64,000 bases of DNA from Calliopum simillimum. Lineage: Eukaryota > Arthropoda > Insecta > Diptera > Lauxaniidae. A model generated the notes under the pieces. It saw only the letters and a program-made list of their open reading frames with translations, had not been told where the DNA came from and did not search any database. The stretch lies in NCBI GenBank assembly GCA_951812925.1, contig OX638370.1:81946004-82010003 (forward strand). The letters run 5' to 3'. A program made the position numbers and the translations under genes. Below, one piece after another: positions 44,103-55,632 of this stretch; position 1 is the stretch's first letter; each line of letters begins with the position of its first letter.

Positions 44103-45030
44103 TAAAGGGTGTTTTCCGTTTGTTTTTAACAAAATATTTTTATGTTTTAAAGTCACATGCTAAATTTTTAATATTTTCTTTAAGTGTAGGAACTTTTAGC
44201 TTAAAATGTGAAAGTTAAAGCCGAAATATGCATTGCACCGTAGTTGTAGACATTTTCATTTCATGAGATGTGTCGAGAATCATTGAGAAAATTCACCTTA
44301 CACTTTTAAAAAGGCATTAGAAAGCGAATTTTCTATTTTAATAACCATGTCTTGTTACAAAACTTTAAAAAAGAAGGAAAGGCGGACTTATTTTTTTTAA
44401 TCTTTAGATAAGGATATCCAAAAATCCTGACATGATAGAGAAATTCTCCGGCCAGGTTCCTAGAAAGGTTTTTTTTTATTTTTAAAGTGCTGGCTCACCG
44501 AAGGTTTCAATGATTTCCTGATTAGAAACGTTTCTCCGAGTTAAAAATTGACTTTCAAAAAAACCATCGAACTTCAGTAGATTCAGTTCTCTGATTTTCT
44601 CAATAATCAGTTAATGCTGATTATGAGACTAAAATGAGATTTCAAGGACTATAACTTTGAAGATGTTTGAATTTGATTGAATTTGATTGAATTAGCTATG
44701 CTACCGTTCCTTTGCTTACATATCTATAAATGTCGCAAAATCAAGATGCTTTCATACATTTTTATATGAAACAGCTTTATTGACCTATAAATGTTGGAAC
44801 CGTCAAGATGAGAGGACGAACGCTCTTGTCCAATTTTATCATGAAAATGATCGCTTTAGCAAGAAGTCTTGAATCAGGGCAACGTTAGAATTAAAATCAC
44901 ATTGTACACATTGAAGTAGTTTTTTATTGGGTCCTTATGCTCCGAGAGGACGTTAAATTTTCGAGTTTGAAAATCAGCAAGTGGGTTTGAGAAATTAAAG
45001 TGTTTCCTAAAAATAAAACACCCTTACATA
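44103..45030. mobile_element. Decayed element with AAGGGTGTTTT ends
   Basis: 'aaagggtgtttt' at 44104 is inverted as 'aaaacacccttac' near 45016-45028. Around 44826-44880 a broken plus frame reads ALVQFYHENDRFSKKS, like the helix-turn-helix found in insect mariner/Tc-type repeats. It lies just upstream of gene C. Confidence 0.45.
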
Positions 45031-45780
45031 TGTATGTAAATAAGATAAATTTCCAAGCATAACAAAGTGTGCTGCTTTACACTTTATTATATTTTATCGT
45101 TGATTTGAGTCATAACTTCATATGTATGAATCAAACTAACGCAGGGACTTTTTTCGAAATAATAAAAATTTTAAAGATTCTGTGCTATACACAACTTTGT
45201 ATACGCTCAACCACAAACATTTAATATAAAAATACGATACCAAAAAAAGTATTGTTCTCAACTCATTTAATTGACTGTGTAAAGTACAGTAGTAACGTAC
45301 TTACACTGAGAAAAAAGTATGTTTCATCAAATAAATGGAAGTTCCTAATTTAAATAATGAATTTGTGGTGAATATGATAACAGTTAAATTTTTTTTTATA
45401 ATTTCGTAATTATTAACTAATGAATGTTCACAACAAAAAATTATTTGACAGCTATGAAGCACACCTACCTGAAATACGTTCTCCGATGCTGTAAGGACCA
45501 AGTACATATTTTCATATCGTGGCTTCAGTTGTAAGCTATCCTATTTTTTTTATAATTTTTTGGAGAGCTAAAAAACAGCTCAGAATACCATTTATATTAA
45601 AGTTTGCAGAAATTTTGGTCTTCTATTGAACAAAATGACGATCTATGAAATAGATGAACAACATATTTCCAAACTTCCGTAGTAATAAACAACTCAATTA
45701 TTTTTTAGGATAGTTTACAAATGAAACGATGATATCTTTGTTACTTCGATTCTTTAGACCATATGTAGTATTATATGTAT

Positions 45781-48356
45781 TAGAGCGCCCACAAGATATA
45801 TGAAATGTGCAAAGTTGTGAATTTGTTTGCTCCCCGTCCATTTCCTGAAATTAGAGGTCAAAAAAATAAGATCTCAAAAAAAATTTGGAATGGGTAGTGG
45901 AAAAAACCCAGCCGGTTTTCACTCAAAGGTCGAAAAATTGACTAAAAAAAGGCAAGTCACTTTGACTGCCCGTTACTTCGAAACTTCATTTTTTCGCGAT
46001 GTTTTTAAGACAACTTTTGTAGAGAAAGACTGTCTAATAAGATAACGTTGACCATCTTATTAGACAGTTTTGGTTCAAAAACTAAACTTGTTGCTGTTTC
46101 GGTGCAGAAATTTAAATTTTTTAAGAAAATTTTCATGATTTTTATACCCTACACCCAGGGTATATTCACTTTGTCCTTCCGTTTGTAACGCAGAGGAGGA
46201 GGCGTGGCAGATATGGAAAAGTATATATATTCTTGATCAGCGTCACCTCCTGAGTCGATATAGCCATGTCCGTCTGTCTGGCTGGCTGGCTGGCTAGGTG
46301 GCTGGCTGGGTGGCGGGCTGTGTGTGGAAATACATTTTTTGGGAAAACTAAGCAAGATAATTCAATGAAATTTGGAACACTGCCTCCGTCGTCAAAGTTA
46401 GCTCGGGGGATTGAAAATGAGCAAAACCGGTCAACGGACACGCCTACCGCCCATGCAATAAATATCTTCAAAATGCAAATTTTGGGGTTTTTTTCACAAC
46501 AATGCAACCAAAATACACATAAATACTACGAAATGTCAGCGCAAGCTCTGAGCAAAAACTGGTCGAATTCGGACAAGAGGGCGTGGCACCTCTCATATAA
46601 GCAAAAGCTTCAAAACGCTATACTGAAAGCGTTTTTAGAGATGATCGAACTAGATTTGACTCAGACACTAAAAACTATAAATGCAAGCTTTAAGCAAAAA
46701 CTGGATAAAATTGGACAAGAGGGCGTGGCTCCTCCCATTTAAGCAAAAGCTATTCTGAAAAAATTTTTTCAGATAATCCAACCAAATTTCACTTAAATAC
46801 TAAGAGCTATAAAAGCAAACTCTAAGAAAAACCTGAATTCGGAGGGCGTGGCACCTCCCATATTAGCAAAATTTTCAAAATACTACTGTGTAGGGTATTT
46901 TATGTTTGGCCAGGCCAAAGGTTACACCCTTACTAGTTTTGTATAAATTGGTTTTTTGTAATTTTCAGAGGGCGGAATATATGTTCTGGAATTCTTATAT
47001 GGTAGGGAGTTAAATGTTGATTCATTTAAAAAAAAATTATTTAAAAATAATAAGTTTTAAGGTATGGAGCCGGTCTCAAAGTTGGAAAAAAATTAAGTAC
47101 TTTAATTTTTTTCATTTAATTTCTACTTTATTGGATGCAAGAAAATGTATTGCTAGTTTTTATTAATATTAAATGCATCATTTAAAACTGTTTTTTGTCT
47201 TCAAAATAAGCTATAAGCATGAAAGTTAAAAATCAAGTGTGGATTCTCCATAGCAGTTACCATATTGACATTTCTTTTATGATGCTATTTTAAAATGGTC
47301 ATAACTTTTTAAAGAAAAATCATACAAGATCATTTTATAACTCATTTTGAAGAAGAACTTTACTTAATTTTTTTCGTGCGTGTTTTACACAGCCTCAAAA
47401 ATCGTGGTTTTTGAACATTATGGGTAAGGTTTCTCACAAACCATACGCGATATAGCAATTTTGCGTCAAGTTTCGAATTCAACATTAGCAAATGCATCTA
47501 AAATGACTTTTTAAGTTTTAGTTTTTGTAGTGGTTTTTTAAAAAATACGGTTTTTCGACCTCATTTCAAAAACCATTCCATGAACCGATTTTGAAAACTT
47601 TTTTTTCTTATTCAGTAAATGATCACGTGTAATTTAACATCTCTGTGCAGTTCACGACAACTTGATTTAAATTTTTTCTTTAGCTGCGTGCACGAAATTC
47701 GAAATTTTCGATTATCTTTGCTGGAACAGCCCAAAAAACGCACTAAAACAAAAATTAATGCTATTTTCGTGTTCAGCAACCCCAAACTAGTTTAGAAAAT
47801 ATGACTACCAAAATGGTTTCTTACCAAATTAAAAATTAAGAAGAAAAAAATAAAAACTTTCATTTTTTTTCTTAACTTTGAAACAGTATTTATTTCTTAA
47901 AAACTAATGTTTTTTAACAATTTTCCTTTTATTGTAAATTAAGCAACATTTAATTCCCTACAACATAAGGATTCCAAAACAAATATTCCGCCCTTTTAAA
48001 ATCACAAAAAACCAGTTACTAGAAAAAAGTAAAAAATTTAAGCTTTTGTACCGAAACAGCAATAAATTTAATTTTTGAACCGAAACTTTCTAAGAAGAAT
48101 ATGTTGACCTAGTCATTCTCTACAAAAGTTGTCTTGAAAACATTACGAAAAAATTAATAGTTTCGAAGTAACGGGCAGTCAAAGCGACTTGTCTTTTTTT
48201 AGTCAATTTTTCGACCTTTGATCGAAAACCGGCTGGGTTTTTTCCACTACCGATTGGAATTTTTTTTTTTTTTGAGATCTTATTTTTTTGACCTCTAATT
48301 TCAGGAAATGGACGGGGAGCAAACAAAATCAGAATTTCGCATATATGGGCGCTCTA
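45781..48356. mobile_element. 2.6 kb foldback element, TAGAGCGCCCA ends
   Basis: TAGAGCGCCCA at 45781 and its complement ending 48356. Arms of about 300 bp match throughout, e.g. 'ccccgtccatttcctgaaat' (45832) against 48298-48317 and 'aaaacccagccggttttc' against 48227-48243. Contains R1 copy 3. The matching frames in the two arms (for example GSGKNPAGF-SKVEKLTKKRQ) are repeat shadows; no domain recognised. Confidence 0.75.
46143..46940 (+). repeat. Dispersed repeat family R1, copy 3
   Basis: TATACCCTACACCCAGGGTA start, GGCT microsatellite at about 46278-46320, 'gtggcacctc-catataagc' units, 'ggccaggccaaaggttacac' + 'ccttactag' end. Nested in the 45781-48356 element. Confidence 0.85.
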
Positions 48357-48384
48357 CTTAATATGTATTTTAATATCACAGTGC

Positions 48385-49745
48385 AACACAAAAAATCCAA
48401 ACAACTTTTTTGAATGCTGTTCCTGAAAGTACATGATGTTACTAACAAAACCCAGATAGACTTTGGCTCCAGGTCGAATTTTATAGTAGTATATAAACTT
48501 GTTTCAAAGCTGCTATGGCCATAAGTCGTAATCCGTATGAGATTTTGTTTTCCTATCTTCAACAAAATTGTAGATGTAGGCTAAAAGAATAAAGTGTTAA
48601 AAAATTTGAACCGAAAAAATTGGGTCTTGGGCCTCAAAATCACAAAAATGCCGAAAAATTAAACCATTTTTGGTCATAGCTATCAAACCGTTCAGTATTT
48701 CGAAAAACAATTAACATAATGGGGGTTATCGTGAATCAAGATTCCTGGGCAATTTTCTTAAACTGCAATAGAGAATGCACGGCAGTTTGAAAGTTCCCCG
48801 GGAATATTTATTCACGATAGCTCCCAATATTATTGCCATTAATAAACTGAACAAATCTTTAAAGCATACCAATAGCATTCGATTGCTCCTTAATAACGCT
48901 TTGTAGCCTACAAATTTACGAATATCTTTTTTCCTTATTTGAAAATTCACTTCGAATAAAAATATATTTTTGAATTAATTTTTCGAAAATTTTATGATTC
49001 TTAGGCGCAAAAAAAGGTATCGAAGAGTACTGTTCTTAAATTACGTCACACTTTAAGTGGAGTGTGGGGTTTACAAATTTGTAACAAAATGTGGCTGAGG
49101 GGACCTGGGGGTCCTGGAAAGTGTGATGTCACACAATTCAAATCGAAAAATTTCGAAATTTCCAAGTTAATTTTGATCACAAAAAACAAACAAAATTGAG
49201 ACAAAATATTTAGTTGACGTGTTGAAAATAGAATGTGTAAGTAAACCTAAAATTAAAAAAAAAAAATCGTTCAATTAATTTTAAAGTATAAAAAGTCAGA
49301 GTGTGATGTCACTAACAGGGAGGGGGTCAATGAAAATGTGTCAGAGTATAATATGGGGGAGGTGGGGGTCCGAAAATCGTGAAATTCGTGTTACGTATTT
49401 TATGAACAGCCCCTTGGCTACAATTTTGTTTTAATTGTTTGGAAGCTATGACCAAAAATGGTATAATTTTACAGCATTCTTTTGGTTTTGAACTCCAAAA
49501 CTCAATTTTTTTGCGTCAGTTTGCTAATCACTTTCTTTTCCGGAACTTATAGCTACAACTTTGTTCAAGACAGGAAAACAAAATCTCGAACGGTTTCCAA
49601 GATATAGCTATTGTGACAATTTTGAAAAAGCATGTTTAAACTCAAATATATGCAGTACTATAAAATCCGATCTGGAGCCAAACTAGCAAAATCCCGATAG
49701 GGTTACTTCGTACTTTCAAAAAGTTGTTTGGATTGGATTGCCTCA
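48385..49745. mobile_element. Inverted-repeat element with nested MITEs
   Basis: 'gaaagtacatgatgttacta' near 48425 pairs with 'gttacttcgtactttcaaaa' near 49702. 'gagattttgttttcctatct' (48539) pairs with 'agacaggaaaacaaaatctc' (49568-49587), and 'ccatttttggtcatagct' (48664) with 49447-49464. It encloses a TATCGTGAAT MITE (48719-48828) and a GGGCTGTTCATAAAATACGT element (49025-49425). Confidence 0.65.
48719..48828. mobile_element. Short palindromic MITE, TATCGTGAAT family
   Basis: Starts 'gggggtTATCGTGAATcaa' and ends 'tATTCACGATAgctccc'; near-identical plan to 9788-9899 (shared 'aattttct', 'gcaatagagaatgca', 'ccccgggaat'). Confidence 0.7.
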
Positions 49746-50134
49746 AAAATGTTGCTTAGTGTAATCAGAATTTAGTATGAACAAAATCGAAACACGTTTT
49801 TTATCTTTTATGTTGAAACGTTGTGCGATACTGATTTTGAGTTCTGGCTCAGAATTACTCTGTCACTTATGGTTTTTGAGATATCCTTACATAAAAAATA
49901 AAAAAAATTAAACTTTTTGCTATATTTTTAAGTACAATTTTCACCCGTAAAATCTTATAAGGCTGTTAAAAGTTCAAATTTTTACCTTTAAAACATGTTT
50001 AAAATTATGTCGATATCTTATCTTTTATTTTTTTACAAACGTTAATCCATCAGCTTTAGGGATTGCAACCCGGCATAAATTTCAATCCGTCCGGATAAGT
50101 CACGTCAAACAAATTAGGTCAAATTCAGTCTTAC

Positions 50135-50765
50135 TACACGGAGAAAAAATTGGTATGTGCTAAATTATTTCTCATAAATTTTACCAGAATTTCAAGTCAA
50201 AATAGTGACAACTCCCCACTGAAGTGAATTTCACTTTTCTGTCTTAGCCAATTCAGAATGTACGCATGCTAGTAATTTTCTGAAAAAATTAGCATGACAT
50301 TAACCTTTCTGTAACAACAAAAAAACCGACTGACCACACTAGGATTCGAACCGTGGTCCATCCGTGTAAAAGGTAGAAACATATGATGAAATTTGTATAT
50401 AAAGCAAATGTCTGTCAAAAAATTTAAATTTTTACTAGAATTTTAGAGTCAGAATGGTTATATCTATATTTTTATGATATTTACCTAAGGTAAAGTTCAA
50501 ACACAAAAAATTATGAAGTCAAAATTAAAATAAATTAAATAGGGTTTGCACATTTTTTTGGCTGAAAGTATAATTTACTCTACAAATAGTCAAATGTAGG
50601 CAATTTGGAGTAAATAATACTTTAATATTGCACTATATTTTATTTGTAAATATTACTTTACGGAACCATCAAATACACAGTTCATACGTAAGGTAATTTA
50701 TGTTTGAAATTTAGTGTTAACTACTATAATTAGGTAAAATTATGACGCGGATTTTTCTCCGTGTA
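50135..50765. mobile_element. MITE with TACACGGAGAAAAA ends
   Basis: TACACGGAGAAAAA at 50135 and its complement ending 50765. It contains a tRNA-like B-box stretch (50335-50365). A related single end 'cactgagaaaaaa' is at 45305. Confidence 0.7.
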
Positions 50766-51194
50766 GGTTTAAGATGATCTGTTCCTTCTTTTTAACATTT
50801 CATGTCCAAGGATGTTAGCATTCTGAAGCTTACGAAAAAATAACTTTTGAAGCACTTATTTGTAATGAGACGGTAAATGTTCTTTCAATAAAAAAAAACG
50901 AACTGACCAGCAGTATGATTCAAACCGACGACCGTCGCGTGTGGCAGATGGTTTGAGCTCAATTTTCAAATAGTTCTGGGTAAAATCACTCTTTCGTTTT
51001 TGGACATTATAAAGACCTAAATAAGCACTAGCAAAACGATCAAAAACGAAAATACAATTGAACCCAGATCTAATGGAAAATGGAGCTCAAACATATTTTG
51101 CTTAAGTCGATTTAAGCAGTTATTCCTTCCTGCCACAAGAATATTAAAAAAAAAACAAAACAACTTTAATGTACTGTCAAAAATAAATCCCTTT

Positions 51195-51840
51195 CGGTAG
51201 GTTAGGTTAGGTTAGGGTGGCGGCAATATTGCCACACATAGACCGCAAGGGTCCATAGTGATACCACAAACTCTCTTATTAACGTCTATTCATAAACTCT
51301 GGTCCTTTCAATATGGTGTTTGTCCAAACTGAAGGATCCTGTAAGCACAGCGAATCTTTTAATGTCACTTAGGTGAATTTTAGTGAGTTCTTTTAGGGAA
51401 TTAAAAAATGGCTGACAGAAGCATTTCAGTCTAGTTCCTGCAAGAGCAGGACAATGACATAAAAGGTGTTCAATTGTTTCCTCTTCCTCAGGCTCGTGAC
51501 AGTTTCTGCACCAGTTGTTGGAGACTATGCCCAGTCTAAAGGCATGATGACCAATTAGACAATGACCAGTCACAACTCTAGTCAGCAGGCTGCACTCACT
51601 CCTCGTCAGAGATAGTAAATATTTGGAAAAATCTGCTTTGTAAAAACCAGGCCAAAAATACTTTGCTATAGCGCTGGTTGGGGATTGTTCCCAGCGTCTA
51701 TTCGCTACTGAGAACATTTGAGCGTTCTTTAAAGAGAAGAAATGTTGAAGCGGTGCTGGAATTTTAATGTGTTGATCTTCTAAAAGAGCTCTCGTTTTTG
51801 CTGATAGATCTGCCTTTTCATGTGTAGGATTTAACGATTT
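51195..51840 (-). mobile_element. 5'-truncated non-LTR retrotransposon
   Basis: The 3' end carries GGTTAGGTTAGGTTAGGG-type repeats (51198 onward), common at the ends of fly non-LTR elements. The coding frame (51838-51286, stop just beyond) starts mid-domain at NPTHEKADLSAK, the tail of an RNase H domain. It then has the cysteine cluster C-RNCHEPEEEETIEHLLCHC and LLTRVVTGHCLIGHHAFRLG typical of I/R1/jockey-group ORF2 C-termini. Everything upstream (reverse transcriptase) is missing. It abuts a truncated MITE at about 51890. Confidence 0.8.
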
Positions 51841-51889
51841 GATTTACAAAACCCAGCACAGCTAAATATTCGGTGGATATGCAGTATTT

Positions 51890-52208
51890 CACATCCAATG
51901 TTTAAAATGTCTTTGAAATTGAACGTCTTATAGCGATTAGAATGACTTTTATAGCGTGAAATGGGGAGAAACACTTAAAACGTAGGAGAATTACGCATTA
52001 CTGGGTCAAAGTCAAATGGAAAATATCAAGGCTGTATAGTAGTTATTTGGAAGTATGTAGTTAACTGGAAGAAAAATGGAAATAAAAAGTATTCCCGCTG
52101 GAAATGAAATTACCATTCTCAAAGTATTCACGATTGCAAAGGCTCCATCTCGAGACAGGAATATATTGTTGTAAGAGAATTTCTGGGCAAATTCATGATA
52201 AGGCCCAA
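51890..52208. mobile_element. Partial copy of the 13372-14152 element
   Basis: Aligns with 13780-14152: 'tctttgaaattgaacg-cttatag', 'gcattactgggtcaaag', 'gctggaaatgaaattaccatt' and the terminal 'aaattcatgataaggccca'. The other end is missing, lost where the retroelement sits. Confidence 0.65.
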
Positions 52209-55200
52209 TATCAGTTGTTTTAACACTGGACATAATTTTTCATTAGCAATAAGAAATGGCTTTTTCGCATGAAACACCACAATTAAAAATATCACTAAAA
52301 TATGGTTTTTAGTTTTCGTTAAATTTTTATTTCTGTTACTTGCTTACAATGTAATGTACATGTTTTTTCTTTTCTTTTCTTTTTCTTGACAGTGATAATA
52401 TAGAGGGAATAATTTTATGCATAACATTAATATATAAATTGTATGTGTTTTTAGTATATGATATAACAATTACAATTTGTTAAATAACGAACATGCTTTA
52501 AACCCTAGATCACAAACCCATAAAATAAGAACTAAACTTAAACTCATATTTATGTAGTATGGTCTATTACTTTACAGAATTATGCACTTTAATGGTTTAA
52601 AATTTTACAAAAAAATATGTATATATGTACATTACATGAAATTTTCCAAGGTACAATTAAGGTTTGTAATCATAGGTGTAAAAAACATTCAATTTGCTCA
52701 ATAATTTTTTTCTTCGTTTTGAGAAAAACAACAATGTCATAACATTTTTTAGTAATTTTAATAAAAATTACTTTTTCAACTATGAACATGCAAAATTTCG
52801 CTAATTATACTAAGAGTTAAAAATAAAATAAATTATAAAAATTCTACAAAATATAAATACACGGGTAAATTTGGTAACTTTAATAAAATTTGTGTTTATT
52901 TGTTTATACAATTTTTTACTTAGTTGCAACGGCGAATGGGTTTCGATAAAATGAAACATGCAGGATACATTTATATTCCAGTGTTATTAGAAACCGTTTG
53001 TTACGTAAACTCTACGCATATAACCTGCACAAAATAATAATTGTATATTGTTATAAAATGAAGCTATAAATTTGTCTTTAAACTCAGTAAGTATCTGATA
53101 AATACACTTTTATTGTAACAAAATAAAGTGTAAACATTAAAAATAAAAAATATAATATCAATTGTTGAATATAAGTATTAAAAATAAAAAATTTCCAAAT
53201 TAAATAAAAATAATTTATTGTGTTATTTACTACGATAGATAGCCAATAAGGTGTAAAATGCTGAATATTGAAGAAAAATCATAACAAATAGCTTAAAGCA
53301 AAATCGTTTATAACGTAGTGAAGAGAGCTCAGCAGAAATATTGTAGCCACAGCAAAATTGACTAAGTATGTAGGTTATCACCCATATCATCGTAGTCACA
53401 CTTCGACTTTCGATCGATTTGCATTCGTATTATTGCTATGGTTACGAATGAAAAATCGGCAGTCGATTTTAGTCTATGATAAGGCTGAATATTTCATGTC
53501 ATAGAATTTATTTTTTTTTTTTTAAGATATTCGACCTTCCACTTTTTTTCTGATATATTCAATAAAATCTGAGCATGCCCTAGAAAAAATGGACACTATA
53601 GCAGCAATCATGTCCTTGATTATCCCAAGTATCTATGTCAATAAAAAGAATTAAATATTTTGAAATTAATTGAAAAATAAATCATTCAGTTTACATTCTA
53701 CATGAGTACTACACTTTTTTCGAAATGCTGTTTATACAGATTTGTTATTTTCAAAATGCACAACGTAAATGATAGAGCACATCTGCAGATATTTAATGAT
53801 TTAGTTTTCTTGCCCAAGAAACACACAAAATCAATGTTTATATGAGTGACAGATTTTTAAAGGAAGATATCAACACATATATTTTGGCATAAGTACATAC
53901 ATATCTTTGGATTTTTGACAAAACAACCCAACTCGAGATAAGGAAATTTTCCAGGATTTTAGTCATGTATATAAAATTTAAATACACTTCATTAGAAAAC
54001 CGGAGTCAAGGGTTCGAGTGTGGCTTCTGACAAGAATAAGAATTAACTAAAACTGATCTGATTAGGCTATATACATGTTCATATATGAAAATATATAAAT
54101 ATGTATGTGGAAATAGCCGAAACATATGTAATCAATTTTCATGTTAATACTTGTTTTCGTTTGTTGTTGAAAAATTGCAAAAATTACTGTTTAATTAGTT
54201 CAATATAAATTTATCATACTTAAATACACTTATTATGATGTAATCTTCATGACTCTATACTTTAATTCTAAAGACATAAGAGTGTCCCATAACTTACGCA
54301 TGATTTAAATTTGCCGCCATTTGTATAGTAAAGTGTTGCCAACCAAAAAAAGCAAACAGTTTGACAGCTGGCAAATTAGGTTGTCAATTTCAAGTTAGGT
54401 TGTTTTGTCGAAATGCCAAAGATATATCTACGGTGTTGAAAACATAAAACACTTAAGTTTAACTATAATTTTTTTTTCATTAACATTTCCTTGTCTTTTG
54501 TTGTTTTGCCTTTAATTTAAGTTAATTTTCTTGCTAATTAGCCAAATTTAAGTTATAAATGATAGTTGTTATTTTGATATTAAAAAGTAAAGTTATATTC
54601 GACAAACATAAATTGTTGGGCGGACAAAGAGTTGAAATTGTACTTTAAGTAGTTACTAAACATTTATCTTTAAGATGACAGTGTATTTCTTGTATATTGT
54701 TTGTTTACACTCAAAACTTCAGTAAAGAACATAGTGAACAATGTAGTTAGCCATGTAGTGAACATAAAAACATATAAAAATCTAAAAACACCATTATAAA
54801 TAAACGACGACTAGCCTGGCAGCCTTTATACGCCAACTTTTACACTCAATTTATAGACACGATCACAGAGATATGTGGAAAATATATTTAAACATTATTT
54901 TCTGGTTTTACAACCACAATTTGATGTTGAAAATGTGTGCAATAGCACCTGTTTCGTCCAAAACAGCCCCTTCACCAACATATATGTAACTTTTTTTGTA
55001 ACTATTCACTACAGAAAAAACATAAGTACGTACATAAAATTCAAATTTCAATATTTTATATTATTTTCTTAATTTAACTTATGTTTTTTTCTGTAATGAA
55101 TGCCTTAGTAAATTAAAAGTGTGTGTAAATAAAAAATAGTGGTAATAAATTTAAAACAATACATAATTTTAATAAATAAATAAAATTTAAAACATGTGTG

Positions 55201-55632
55201 CGCTGCTAAAATAATATCAATATTGTCTATTACAAAATATCGCATATTACAAATATATTTAACGATTTATCAAATATATTTAACAGTATGTATATTGAAA
55301 TTCGTTATAAACGATTTCCATTATATATTAGATACAAAAATAAAATAATATAAGTTAATGAATTTGTGCCAAAAGTTTAATTTACAGGACTTGAAGTCCT
55401 CAGCTTTATAAGCAATATAGTAACACTAAATTCTAATATGAAATAGCTGTAGTAGTAGTTTTATAGTCAAAACTTTATATCTTAAAATTCATTTGTTCAT
55501 GAAAATACGTGTAATGATGCGTAATTTTTTAATGCACATTTAAGTTGCTGATGTTTATCCAATTTTAAAAACACTGCTACATGTAGATGTGTATGTATGT
55601 GTATTTGGGCTATTAACGTTGATATGAATAAC
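52209..55632. other. 3' flank of Pfk, AT-rich
   Basis: Contains the Pfk 3' UTR (extent unknown) and AT-rich sequence with many TTTATT hexamers. 54003-54040 has a B-box-like 'gggttcgagtgtggc'. No other gene found; short frames lack domains. Confidence 0.4.
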
